From NCBI RefSeq assembly GCF_001854245.1, contig NZ_CP015381.1, forward strand, positions 212,001-276,000: DNA of 64,000 bases, given 5' to 3'. Shown here piece after piece: positions 8,708-16,331 of the stretch. How positions within the stretch are numbered: the stretch's first letter is position 1; each line of letters begins with the position of its first letter. The notes beneath the pieces are model-generated. The model saw only the letters and a list, made by a program, of their open reading frames with translations. It was not told the DNA's origin and did not search any database. Origin of the DNA: Desulfococcus multivorans (GTDB lineage: Bacteria; Desulfobacterota; Desulfobacteria; Desulfobacterales; Desulfococcaceae). A program made the position numbers and the translations under genes.

Positions 8708-8955
8708 CCGGGAAAGGCCTGGATCGGGTCGGACTGGTCCAAAGTGTGTCTGCATACAACCGGAGATTTTTTCCGGAAGCAACTGATGACCAAACCGGCG
8801 CATTACTATAAAGCCGATCAGGACGGACCCGAATGGACCCAGAGCGGCATAGCCGGGAGGATTTTGATGGTCCCCCCGGCTATGCCGCCCCTATACCGTG
8901 CTAAAAACGTTTTTCTTTCGGTAAAGTGTCCGGGAAGATCTTAACTTATTCAAAT

Positions 8956-9156
8956 TATTTTTATGTGCGGGTCAACTCGTGCGCTGTGTGGTCCTTCTTC
9001 ACTCAAAGCATAAAATGCACCCATAAATGGTTGAATCGCCGAAGCCAGAGGAAAAGCTGCAATTGGGAAAAGTTCAAGCGTATGCTTGAACAGGCCGGAA
9101 TTCCAAAACCGAAACCGACGGAAAAGAGACGAATGCATCAGGTTGCGCTGGGATAA
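8956..9156 (+). pseudogene. Group II intron reverse transcriptase/maturase, C-terminal remnant
   Basis: The frame carries HKWLNRRSQRKSCNWEKFKR, the very characteristic maturase/thumb motif (W-L-N-R-R-S-Q-[RK]-[RK]-S-x-x-W) found near the end of group II intron-encoded proteins, followed by a Pro-rich tail and a stop at 9156. The preceding residues (YFYVRVNS..FF) also fit the stretch before this motif. No reverse transcriptase domain or intron RNA ends are present, so this is a decayed fragment. Confidence 0.7.
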
Positions 9157-9177
9157 ACCGACGCGGTCAAATTCGAT

Positions 9178-9249
9178 TCACCCTTTGGGTTCGCTGTAGG
9201 CCCTCATCCACTTTCTGACGGCGTTATCGCTCACTCCATATTTTTCAGA
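9178..9249 (-). pseudogene. Helix-turn-helix C-terminal fragment
   Basis: On the minus strand a short frame reads SEKYGVSDNAVRKWMRAYSE and ends at a TGA. YGVSDNAVRKW is a typical helix-turn-helix used by small DNA-binding or HNH-associated proteins. There is no upstream coding continuation, and the fragment abuts and partly overlaps the sigma-54 activator remnant. It is probably a relic. Confidence 0.3.
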
Positions 9250-9359
9250 TTACCATTCCGTCGCTTCGCGATCGCATGGAAGACATTACGCTTCTTGTCG
9301 ATTTCTACGTTCATAAGATCTCCAAAAGGTTGTCACCTATCGTTTTTCCCAAAATTCAG
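9240..9359 (+). pseudogene. Sigma-54 activator (AAA+) fragment
   Basis: Translation gives IFQITIPSLRDRMEDITLLV then DFYVHKISKRL, closely matching residues of the intact NtrC-type activator encoded at 21660-23141 (IFPITMPPLRNRPDDIPLLV, DFYVDRISKRM). This is the AAA+ sensor-1/lid region. Walker motifs, GAFTGA and the DNA-binding domain are absent. The fragment therefore marks a lost paralog. An enhancer-like motif and a -24/-12-like box follow it, in the same order as after the intact gene. Confidence 0.65.
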
Positions 9360-9478
9360 GACGCCCTGCCTCCCGCATTCTCAGGGCCACACAATGACGA
9401 TGAAACTTCGGTTTCATCATCATGTCGGGATATGCCAACGCCTCCCAACGATACCGGATCGTCGGAATAAAAAGGCAT

Positions 9479-9499
9479 ATATGACCACTGATTAAATAT
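9479..9499. promoter_or_regulatory. Enhancer-like motif (copy of 23216-23236)
   Basis: The 21-bp sequence ATATGACCACTGATTAAATAT differs at four positions from the sequence at 23216-23236. Both are imperfect dyads, both lie after an NtrC-family gene or its remnant, and both precede a -24/-12-like box by about 125 bases. It is best read as an upstream activator site for a sigma-54 activator (inference). Confidence 0.45.
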
Positions 9500-9571
9500 G
9501 ACCTTTTTGCGCAGATGCCAGGGGCGACGCCGAAAATGCTTTTGTTCATTTATTTTCATATAATATCGATT

Positions 9572-9706
9572 CTATATGTTGCATGCCCCCGTGTATTGGA
9601 AACCTGGCATATAAATTGTATTGTTATAGCGTACTGAACAAGAAGCATCCACCCGGACGACGGGTATGTCGTATCGCTCGGTGGCCGTAAGGATCAGTTT
9701 GGCCAT
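9572..9706 (-). CDS. Small hypothetical protein, 44 residues
   Basis: A short frame beginning MAKLILTATERYDIPVVRV on the minus strand. It is supported mainly by a strong ribosome-binding site AAAAGGAG seven bases before the ATG at 9706. No family is recognised. It overlaps the sigma-54 promoter candidate in antisense, so at most one of the two readings may be functional. It could be the truncated start of a longer gene. Confidence 0.35.
   Translation of the reverse strand: MAKLILTATERYDIPVVRVDASCSVRYNNTIYMPGFQYTGACNI
9605..9620 (+). promoter_or_regulatory. Sigma-54 (-24/-12) promoter candidate
   Basis: TGGCAT-N5-TTGTA matches the consensus TGGCAC-N5-TTGCA except for one base in each box. 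It lies 126 bases after the start of the enhancer-like motif at 9479. What it would transcribe is unclear: the next convincing plus-strand gene is superoxide dismutase at 10042. Confidence 0.35.
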
Positions 9707-9975
9707 TCGAGTCTCCTTTTCGCTGATTCCCGCTGTTGAAGATGAAAAGCCGTGCATGCAGCACAGGTTGCTCAATATTTTGAGACGGTTCGTTAGGTTT
9801 TCAAACTCCGGCGCCGCTTATCGCCGCGATCGTTGTACCAGAGGTGTCCTTTCTGATCCCCAACTATTGGGATCTCAGATTTTGGCAATCATTCAAATTC
9901 TGAAGGAGTCCGGGCAATCGGATGCCGTTCCTTCAACGGAAAGATCATCCAGGATCCAGACAAAAAGAGTCTGAA

Positions 9976-10022
9976 ATGATCAGATGGAAATCGGCGGACC
10001 GGTGCTGCCGGCCGCATACAAC
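9976..10022 (+). repeat. 47-nt leader repeat, copy B
   Basis: This is the counterpart of 503-549 (one mismatch). Here it is directly followed by ACCCAAAAAGGAGA and the superoxide dismutase start, so it is likely part of that gene's original 5' leader. The bases ACAACCCAAAAAGGAGA recur once more at about 20777-20793, before another small gene. Confidence 0.75.
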
Positions 10023-10041
10023 CCAAAAAGGAGAAGAAAAA

Positions 10042-10662
10042 ATGGACACACCCAAATTGTATGTTCTACCGAAGCTTGCATACGACTACAACGCGCTTTC
10101 ACCGGTCATATCGGAAGACCTGTTGAGACTGCATCACGACAAGCACCATGCAGCTTACGTGAATGGGGCGAACACCATTCTCCAAAAAATGGACAAGGCC
10201 CGGACTGACAATGCCGATTTCGATACAAAGGCGACGTTCAAGGAACTCTCGTTCCACATCGGGGGGCACCTGCTCCATTCGCTCTTCTGGGAAAACCTCG
10301 CCCCGCAGGACAAAGGCGGGGGCGGGAGGCCGCCAGGAGCCATCGCGAAAGCAATCGACGAGGAATTCGGATCTCTCGACCGGTTCAAAAAACTGTTTTC
10401 ACAGGCTGCGGCAAGCGCCGAGGGCTCGGGCTGGGCTGCGCTCACGTTCTGCAGAAAGACGAACAGGCCCATCATCATGCAGGTCGAAAAGCACAACACG
10501 AACGTCTACCCCATGTTCAGGATTTTGATGGTTTTGGATGTGTGGGAACACGCCTATTACCTTGACTACAAGAACGACAGAGGCAAGTTCGTAGAAGCGT
10601 TCTGGAACATCGTGAACTGGCCTGCGGTAAACGAAAGGCTTGAGGATCTTCTGAAGGGTTAA
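10042..10662 (+). CDS. sod: Superoxide dismutase (Fe/Mn family)
   Basis: A 206-residue enzyme that converts superoxide to oxygen and hydrogen peroxide in the cytoplasm (no signal peptide). The four metal ligands are visible: His31 in [15 protein letters not shown], His79 in [10 protein letters not shown], and Asp166 and His170 in [21 protein letters not shown] and the C-terminal [10 protein letters not shown] are also typical. The [10 protein letters not shown] loop is common in anaerobe and archaeal enzymes. The Gly before HLLHS rather than FeSOD-type Gln leans to Mn or cambialistic use, but metal cannot be fixed by sequence alone. AAAAAGGAG ends 10 bases before the ATG. The gene is monocistronic within a stress gene region. 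Confidence 0.93.
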   Translation: MDTPKLYVLPKLAYDYNALSPVISEDLLRLHHDKHHAAYVNGANTILQKMDKARTDNADFDTKATFKELSFHIGGHLLHSLFWENLAPQDKGGGGRPPGAIAKAIDEEFGSLDRFKKLFSQAAASAEGSGWAALTFCRKTNRPIIMQVEKHNTNVYPMFRILMVLDVWEHAYYLDYKNDRGKFVEAFWNIVNWPAVNERLEDLLKG

Positions 10663-10869
10663 ACAGCCTTCGAGCTACCATCTGTCACGGTCTTCGGACA
10701 TGGATCCGCGCAGGGGGGGATAAAGGCAAAGCGCGCTGCCATGAAACGGCAGAGGCTCCGGATTGCCGGCGCTGACCCGAAATCGGGCATTGGTTTCAGG
10801 CAACAGAAAAGACTGGACGGCTTTGTCATCGCCGGCGATCATCGCTCTTTAACTTTTACGAGGTGACCT

Positions 10870-11223
10870 ATGGAAAAAAACAATACGGAAGTTGATGACA
10901 CTGAAGAAACGGCGGCATCGTTCCAAGGCTCAGGCAAGTCAACCGGCTTCGGAAATGTCAAAACCGTTATTGCCGATAAGCTGCATAAGGCTGCCGAGGC
11001 TATCGGCGAAAAAGCGGCGGATCCGGACGCACAATCCGGCATGGCTCCTTACGGAAATCAGATATCCGGTTGGCTGGACCAATCCGCCGAGTATGTTCGG
11101 CAATTCGACTATGAGCAGGCAGATGCCAGGGTCCGGGAATACGTCAGGCAGAAACCGGGTCGCAGCCTCTTGATCGCAGGAGGTATCGGCCTGATGATCG
11201 GAGCCATGTTACGCCGCAGATAA
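10870..11223 (+). CDS. YqjD/DUF883-like C-tail-anchored protein
   Basis: A 117-residue protein with an acidic, disordered-looking N-terminus, a helical middle (about 50-95) and the tail RQKPGRSLLIAGGIGLMIGA followed by RRR. The basic-Pro-Gly step and short Gly-rich hydrophobic anchor are the DUF883/ElaB/YqjD signature. A ribosome-binding site AGGTG precedes ATG 10870. It heads a run of four small membrane-protein genes (to 12511) with short gaps, consistent with one operon. Confidence 0.72.
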   Translation: MEKNNTEVDDTEETAASFQGSGKSTGFGNVKTVIADKLHKAAEAIGEKAADPDAQSGMAPYGNQISGWLDQSAEYVRQFDYEQADARVREYVRQKPGRSLLIAGGIGLMIGAMLRRR

Positions 11224-11239
11224 GGAGGGATTTTTCTCA

Positions 11240-11596
11240 ATGAGCAGCAACGTGGCAAACAAGGACACGACAACACAGCGCGACTCCCTCAGTGAACTGT
11301 TGGGACAGCTTGCCAACAACTCGGCTGCTGTGGTTCACGACGAGATCGAGCTCGTGATCCAGGGAATTCGCGAAAAGGCGGCGGCTGTCCGCAGCGGATT
11401 TTTCACCGCCGTGACAGGAGCGGCTATCGGTTTTGCCGGATTCTTGTCTCTTTGCACCGCATTGATTATCGGGCTTTCCGCTTATATGGCCCCCGTCATG
11501 GCGGCGCTTGTCACTGGAGCGGCGCTTGCTTTAATCGGAGCCGTCATTGCCTTCATGGGTTACAGGCAATTGAAGAAGTCGATCCGTAACCCATAG
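11240..11596 (+). CDS. Phage-holin-like/YqjE-type membrane protein
   Basis: A 118-residue protein. The N-terminal 40 residues are helical (SLSELLGQLANNSAAVVHDEIEL), followed by two transmembrane helices (about 50-75 and 80-105) and a basic end. This is the layout of the holin-X/YqjE family (DUF1469), which in enterobacteria is encoded next to yqjD. It begins 16 bases after the YqjD-like gene. TAAGGAGG lies upstream of ATG 11240, 11 bases away. Function is unknown; true holin activity is not implied. Confidence 0.78.
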   Translation: MSSNVANKDTTTQRDSLSELLGQLANNSAAVVHDEIELVIQGIREKAAAVRSGFFTAVTGAAIGFAGFLSLCTALIIGLSAYMAPVMAALVTGAALALIGAVIAFMGYRQLKKSIRNP

Positions 11597-11630
11597 AAGC
11601 CAATGCAAACACCGAAAAGGAGGATAAGGA

Positions 11631-12128
11631 ATGGCTGAAAGAGAGCATCCCGGCAACGGAAAGGAAGCGTTTATCGAACGCAGTTCCGAAGAGATACGTC
11701 AGGACATCGCAAAAGAAAAGGATGAGATTTCCCAGAAAGTCGATCAAATCGGCGAGCGGATCAAGGAGAGCCTGGATTGGCGGGAATATGTGAAGGGCTC
11801 TCCATACTGGGCGATGGGGGCTGCCGCCGGCCTTGGGTATCTTGCCTCAAGGGTATTGAAGAGACGCACCACGCCCATGGAGCGGATCATGGGTGCCATT
11901 GCCGGGGAGGTTCAAAACTCACTCGGCGGCCTGGTTGCCGGAGCCGCAGGCCCCGGCCTGATCAAGGTAACCCTGCTGGGTATTGCCACCAAGGCTGCCG
12001 CCGGCTGGATCAGGAATGCAGCCTCGACGGAAGCGGCAGGCGGCGGCGGTCCTCAACCGCAGACAGGACGGGGTTCAATCGTCAGCCAAGGAATGGATAC
12101 ACAGCCCGTTGTTAACATCAACCCGTAA
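11631..12128 (+). CDS. DUF3618/YqjD-like membrane-associated stress protein, copy 2
   Basis: Protein identical in sequence to that of 565-1062 (165 residues, charged helical N-terminus, hydrophobic stretches near 60-75 and 100-125, Gly-rich tail). The single base difference inside the gene is synonymous. AAGGAGG precedes the ATG. Here it forms the third gene of a YqjD-, YqjE-, DUF3618-, YqjD-like set, which makes an envelope or ribosome-tethering role plausible. Confidence 0.75.
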   Translation: MAEREHPGNGKEAFIERSSEEIRQDIAKEKDEISQKVDQIGERIKESLDWREYVKGSPYWAMGAAAGLGYLASRVLKRRTTPMERIMGAIAGEVQNSLGGLVAGAAGPGLIKVTLLGIATKAAAGWIRNAASTEAAGGGGPQPQTGRGSIVSQGMDTQPVVNINP

Positions 12129-12154
12129 TGTTTACACTTCCTCAGGAGGTTGCC

Positions 12155-12511
12155 ATGAATACCGAAAAGAACAAAGACGAGACCCCCAAACAGCAAACGG
12201 CAGAAGGACCCGGCAGCGTCAATGTCGCAGCTCAAAACATCCTGGAAAGAAGCGGCGAGGTTTACGTGCAAGCGGAGCAGGCGGTAGGTGATGCGTATGA
12301 TAAAACGACCGAGAAGGTAAGCGAAACCTATGAGAAGGCCAAAAGTTTTGGTAAGGAAAATCCGGGCAAGTCAATTCTCATCGCATTCGGGATAGGCATA
12401 GGGGTGGGGTTTCTCCTGGGTGCAAGCACTCGTCGCTCGGGTGTCACCGGCCGGCTTGCCCGACCCGTGGTCAACGCACTCTCCGACATCGCTCTGGACT
12501 TTTGGCGTTAA
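12155..12511 (+). CDS. YqjD/ElaB-like C-tail-anchored protein, copy 2
   Basis: Identical to the protein at 1089-1445 (118 residues; helical Glu/Lys-rich body and C-terminal Gly-rich anchor after NPGKS). The start at 12155 follows CAGGAGG. It is the last gene of the small-membrane-protein set; the copy boundary lies 65 bases beyond its stop. Confidence 0.75.
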   Translation: MNTEKNKDETPKQQTAEGPGSVNVAAQNILERSGEVYVQAEQAVGDAYDKTTEKVSETYEKAKSFGKENPGKSILIAFGIGIGVGFLLGASTRRSGVTGRLARPVVNALSDIALDFWR

Positions 12512-12624
12512 CACGGTCTCTTACCGGAAAAAGCATTCAAGAAACTGGAAAAAAACGCCAGGTTTGAAAGAGATGGGGGCAACAATACACAACAATTTGA
12601 TATCACAGCGTAAGGATGCAATCT

Positions 12625-13002
12625 ATGCGCACGATTACGACGAAAGACGGTACGCAGATCTACTACAAGGACTGGGGCGCGGGACAGTCCGTGGTGTTCA
12701 GCCACGGGTGGCCTCTCTGTGCGGACAGCTGGGAGGCTCAGATGATGTTTCTGGCCTCCAACGGCTATCGATGCATTGCCCATGACCGTCGCGGACACGG
12801 CCGGTCGAGCCAGCCCTGGAACGGCAACGAAATGGACGCCTACGCCGACGACCAGATCGTCCCGATCGGCGCCTCGGCCCTGGCCTCAGCGAAGCTCGTC
12901 AGGAACGCGACCCTGAAGATCTACGCAGGTGCGCCCCACGGTCTTGCGTACACGCACAAAGACCCGCTTAACGCCGATCTGCTTGCATTTCTTAAACCGT
13001 GA
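12625..13002 (+). pseudogene. Alpha/beta hydrolase (non-haem chloroperoxidase type) with internal deletion
   Basis: The frame starts like a Cpo-type alpha/beta hydrolase (MRTITTKDGTQIYYKDWG, oxyanion region FSHGWPL, then HDRRGHGRS) and ends like one (KIYAGAPHGLAYTHKDPLNA with the catalytic His). Between YADD and QIVPIG about 140-150 residues are missing, including the nucleophile GHS elbow and the catalytic Asp region. The reading frame is kept across the join. Family members have about 270-280 residues; this has 125. TAAGGA lies 8 bases before ATG 12625; the ATG at 12616 overlaps that site. It is presumably inactive. Confidence 0.8.
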
Positions 13003-13033
13003 TGCCGTTTTGCCGGTGCGGAGAATAAACCCT

Positions 13034-14275
13034 ATGCCAAATGAGCCGACAAGCGCCGTCCGGGCGGCACCCGGGCCAACCCGATTCTCACTGGCGGCGA
13101 ACTACGATCCGGAACTGGTTCCTGCGCTTGCTGCGTACCCGGTCGATGAAGTTTACGGCAAGTTCCCTTATGACGGTGTCAGCAGTGGCCGTCCCCGATA
13201 CATGGCGACACCGCTCACGGAAGCAGATCTGAGGCGTTACATTCGCCTGCTGGACCATCATGGCATTGCCTTCAATTACCTTTTAAACGGCGCCTGTTTC
13301 GGCAACCGCGAATGGACACGCCCCTGGCAGAAACGGGTGACCGCCCTGCTGACCAGACTGGGCGGCCTGGGCGTGCGCCGAGTCACCGTATCCACCCCGT
13401 TTCTTCTGGAACTGGTCAAACGCCGTTTCCCCGAGTTCAAGGTAAGGGTCGGGATTTACGCCCAGGTGGACACGCCCCGGCGCGCCCGCTTCTGGGAGGA
13501 TCTCGGGGCGGATGCCATCGTTCTGGAGAGCTTCTCGATCAACCGGAACTTCTCCCGCCTTGCGGCTATCCGCCAGGCCGTCCGATGCGATCTGGAACTG
13601 ATCGCAAATCACGTCTGCCTGATGAATTGTCCGATGCAAACCTATCATCAGAACGGTTTTGCACATGCATCTGACGAGACAGACACACTCTTCATCGATT
13701 ACTGCTTTATGCGCTGTTCCCGGCAGCGGCTGACGGATCCGTCGCAATTCATCAAGTCGGCCTGGATTCGGCCGGAGGACCTTGCCGTGTATGAAGCGAT
13801 GGGATACACGTCCTTCAAGCTTCTGGAACGGGGGATTCCGTCTGTGGAACTGCTGCGGCGCGTCAAAGCATACAGCGAGCGTCGGTTCAATGGCAATCTG
13901 GCCGAACTGCTGCTGTCGTATGGGTTTAAAAATCCGGTTCACAAGGAATCGCACTGGACCCTGCGCCATTTCTGCAAGCCTCGGCAGGTGAATCCGCTGA
14001 GATTGAAACCGCTGCTTGACCTGGCGCGCCTGCAAGGCTGGCTCTCGCCGCTGCCGGAATGTCCGATCCGGGTGGATGCGCAGCAGATTCCGAAGAATTT
14101 CCTGGACGGTTTTCGCGGCCGTGACTGCACCGCCATGGATTGTAAGGCTTGCGGCTATTGCGAGCGGATTGCCGGCCAGGCCGTTTCGATCTCGCCCGAG
14201 TACCGCACCGAGATGTTGAGAAGGTATGCGATCATGGACGATGCCATGGCAAAGGGAGGGCTCTGGGGTGTTTGA
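13034..14275 (+). CDS. U32-family (UbiU/V-, peptidase U32-like) protein
   Basis: A 413-residue cytoplasmic protein of the U32 family. Recognisable blocks are YLLNGACFGNREW (82-94), ANHVCLMNCPMQTYHQN (191-207), IDYCFMRCSR (221-230) and the substrate-barrel segment IRPEDLAVYEAMGYTSFKLL (245-264). Two CX3C pairs (C195/C199 and C224/C228) could hold a [4Fe-4S] cluster as in UbiU/UbiV, which perform oxygen-independent hydroxylation. A further Cys group lies near the end (C365, C370, C373, C376). ATG 13034 is chosen as the start of the compact domain; no strong ribosome-binding site is seen. Its stop overlaps the start of the methyltransferase gene and a type III polyketide synthase follows, so it may modify a polyketide. 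That role is inference. Confidence 0.75.
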   Translation: MPNEPTSAVRAAPGPTRFSLAANYDPELVPALAAYPVDEVYGKFPYDGVSSGRPRYMATPLTEADLRRYIRLLDHHGIAFNYLLNGACFGNREWTRPWQKRVTALLTRLGGLGVRRVTVSTPFLLELVKRRFPEFKVRVGIYAQVDTPRRARFWEDLGADAIVLESFSINRNFSRLAAIRQAVRCDLELIANHVCLMNCPMQTYHQNGFAHASDETDTLFIDYCFMRCSRQRLTDPSQFIKSAWIRPEDLAVYEAMGYTSFKLLERGIPSVELLRRVKAYSERRFNGNLAELLLSYGFKNPVHKESHWTLRHFCKPRQVNPLRLKPLLDLARLQGWLSPLPECPIRVDAQQIPKNFLDGFRGRDCTAMDCKACGYCERIAGQAVSISPEYRTEMLRRYAIMDDAMAKGGLWGV

Positions 14276-14990
14276 CTCACGCGCCACGGCGATGGAGCTT
14301 CTGGACCGGCCGGACTGCGATCCGTCGCTGGCCGCCGCCAGCTACCGGTTCATGGAGTTGGTCAATTACAGCTTCGGCGGCATCCGGTTGGTTCGGCGTT
14401 TTCTGGCCGCTGAAACTGCTGAGCGCCATGCCTGCGCCCCCCTGCGCATCCTCGATATCGGCTCGGGAAGCTGCGACATCCCGCTGGCGGTGATCCGCTG
14501 GGCGCGCTCCTGCGGCATCCCCATACACTTCACCTGCCTGGAATTGGCCGGCCACGCAATTGACATTGCACGCGGACAGCTCGTCCGGGCGGGAAATCCG
14601 CCGGTGAAACTGCTTCAGGAGGATGCCTTTACCCATCAACCCGTCGAACCGTATGATTATGCCCTGACCTCCATGTGCTTCCATCATTTCAGTAATGCTC
14701 AGATCCTGATGCTGCTGCACAGGCTCCGCGGTTTCGTGCGAAGCAGCATGCTCATCAACGATCTCCGCCGCTCGCGCCTGGCGTCTCTGGCGGCAAGACT
14801 GCTGCTGGCCGCCACCGACGCGCCGGAAGGGGTCCGGCATGACGCTCTGCTCTCGATCCGGCGCGGCTTCAAAATCGATGAACTGAGAACCTTGTTGCGG
14901 CAACTCGACGACGTCTCGGTTTCCGTGGAGCCGGCCCACTGGTTTCGGATTGCCGCCATCGTCCGATTCAAACAAGGAGAAAAGTCGTGA
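14268..14990 (+). CDS. Class I SAM-dependent methyltransferase
   Basis: A 240-residue methyltransferase. The SAM-binding glycine motif is LRILDIGSGSCDIPLAV, followed by the acidic post-II position (CLELAG) and motif IV-like DYALTSMCFHHF. It resembles the methyltransferases found beside type III polyketide synthases and UbiE/G-like enzymes. GTG 14268 is preferred because GGGAGGG ends about 8 bases before it and because it overlaps the U32 stop by 8 bases. Its own TGA overlaps the next GTG by 4 bases. Tight coupling on both sides means the three proteins are made together; it probably O- or C-methylates the polyketide product. Confidence 0.82.
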   Translation: MFDSRATAMELLDRPDCDPSLAAASYRFMELVNYSFGGIRLVRRFLAAETAERHACAPLRILDIGSGSCDIPLAVIRWARSCGIPIHFTCLELAGHAIDIARGQLVRAGNPPVKLLQEDAFTHQPVEPYDYALTSMCFHHFSNAQILMLLHRLRGFVRSSMLINDLRRSRLASLAARLLLAATDAPEGVRHDALLSIRRGFKIDELRTLLRQLDDVSVSVEPAHWFRIAAIVRFKQGEKS

Positions 14991-16057
14991 AAACCATCAT
15001 CCTCAGAGGGCTGGGCACCGCCACCCCGCCATTTTATGCAACGCAAGAGGATGCGTACGAATACTTCTTCACGCATTTCTCCCTGAAACCGGCCGAACGG
15101 GATCTGTATCGCCGCATTCTCCTGGACGGCAAAATCAAAGGCCGTTATCTGGGAATGGATGCGAAGGCGGATGTCCTTGAGACCGATCCCGACCGTTTGT
15201 TGGCGCGCTTTCTCAAGTTTGGTCGCAGCACAGCCGTTGCCGCCGCTCGCCGCGCATTGGCGGAGGCCGGCGTGGGACCCGCCGAGATATCCGGATTGGT
15301 TTTCAACACCTGCACCGGCTACCTCTGCCCCGGACTCTGCTCATATATCGCTGAAGATCTGGGGCTCAAGACAACGATTCGTTTCCTGGACTTGATGGGG
15401 ATGGGTTGCGGTGCGGCGATTCCGAATCTCGAAGCCGCTGCCGGCATGCTGATTCGAAGCGGGGAAGGTCCGGTTCTCAGCCTTGCCGTGGAAATCTGTT
15501 CAGCCACCATTTTCCCCGGCCATGAGCCGGAACTGGTGGTGAGCAATTCCATTTTCGGTGACGGCGCCGCCGCCGTCGTTCTCGATCTGTCGCGGGAGAA
15601 CTCTCAGGACGGACTGGCGAAAATGGTGGACTTTGCGGCGGGTCTTTTCCCCCGGTACCGCGAAGATCTGCATTACCGGACGGCAGGCGGCCGCCTGCGG
15701 AACCATCTGAGCAGGCGGGTGCCGGTTATCGGCGCGCGCACTGTGACGGAGGTCGCCTCCGGGCTTCTGGACCGGCACGGACTCACCCGGAATGACATTG
15801 CCTGGTGGGCGGTTCATCCAGGAGGCACGGCGGTGCTGGCCCAAGTCGCCAAAACACTGGGACTTGCCGACGATGTCCTGCGCTTTTCATACCGCATTTT
15901 CAAGAACTACGGCAACATGTCGTCACCCTCCGTTCTGTTTGTCTTGCGGGAGATTCTGGACAGCGGTCGGCCGCAGCCCGGCCAAAAAGGGATGCTGCTG
16001 GCATTCGGTGCCGGCTTCTCCGCTTTTGCGGCGCTCATTGAATTTGCGTCCGGTTGA
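14987..16057 (+). CDS. Type III polyketide synthase (chalcone/alkylpyrone synthase-like)
   Basis: A 356-residue homodimeric ketosynthase that would extend an acyl-CoA starter with malonyl-CoA. The catalytic triad is visible: Cys141 in MGMGCGAAIPNL, His277 in WAVHPGG and Asn310 in KNYGNMSSPSVLF. Other thiolase-fold blocks are NTCTGYLCPGL (107-117) and NSIFGDGAAAVVL (187-199). The Asn in the YGNMSS context and Cys in GCGAA favour type III PKS over FabH. The GTG start overlaps the methyltransferase stop (GTGA), so the genes are translationally coupled. The product is likely an alkylresorcinol, alkylpyrone or related small phenolic lipid; the exact one cannot be read from sequence. Confidence 0.85.
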   Translation: MKTIILRGLGTATPPFYATQEDAYEYFFTHFSLKPAERDLYRRILLDGKIKGRYLGMDAKADVLETDPDRLLARFLKFGRSTAVAAARRALAEAGVGPAEISGLVFNTCTGYLCPGLCSYIAEDLGLKTTIRFLDLMGMGCGAAIPNLEAAAGMLIRSGEGPVLSLAVEICSATIFPGHEPELVVSNSIFGDGAAAVVLDLSRENSQDGLAKMVDFAAGLFPRYREDLHYRTAGGRLRNHLSRRVPVIGARTVTEVASGLLDRHGLTRNDIAWWAVHPGGTAVLAQVAKTLGLADDVLRFSYRIFKNYGNMSSPSVLFVLREILDSGRPQPGQKGMLLAFGAGFSAFAALIEFASG

Positions 16058-16331
16058 CAGCATGAAACCGGAACCACCGGAAATCAAGAAAGGCGAAGGC
16101 GATGCCCATCTTTTCAGTTTCGGTCGCTGAGAGGGGATAGCGTTGCGTCTTGAAACCGGCACAGCCCGAAGCGGGTTTGAATTAAGACCGGGTGTCAATG
16201 GGAGGCCTTGCCCAAAGACGGGGCCATGGTCAAGGCTCCGCTGGCCAGAGAGGCGGTTGGTCGCAATCCGACCGACAGGGGGAAAAACTTGAATGCAAAC
16301 TGGAATAAACGCTAATCATGGGAGGCATCAC

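Larger units (their letters stand above)
11616..12576 (+). repeat. 961-bp direct repeat, copy 2
   Basis: Second copy of 550-1510 with two base differences. Here the repeat sits directly behind the holin-like gene in what looks like its natural operon, so this is probably the parent copy, and copy 1 (behind a kinase gene and a foreign leader) the derived one. Confidence 0.95.

Noticed and set aside
16058-16331. Possible riboswitch (a CTGAGAGGGGAT string resembling part of a TPP element)
   Set aside because: The second conserved half of a TPP riboswitch and the required pairing are absent. No cobalamin box was found either.
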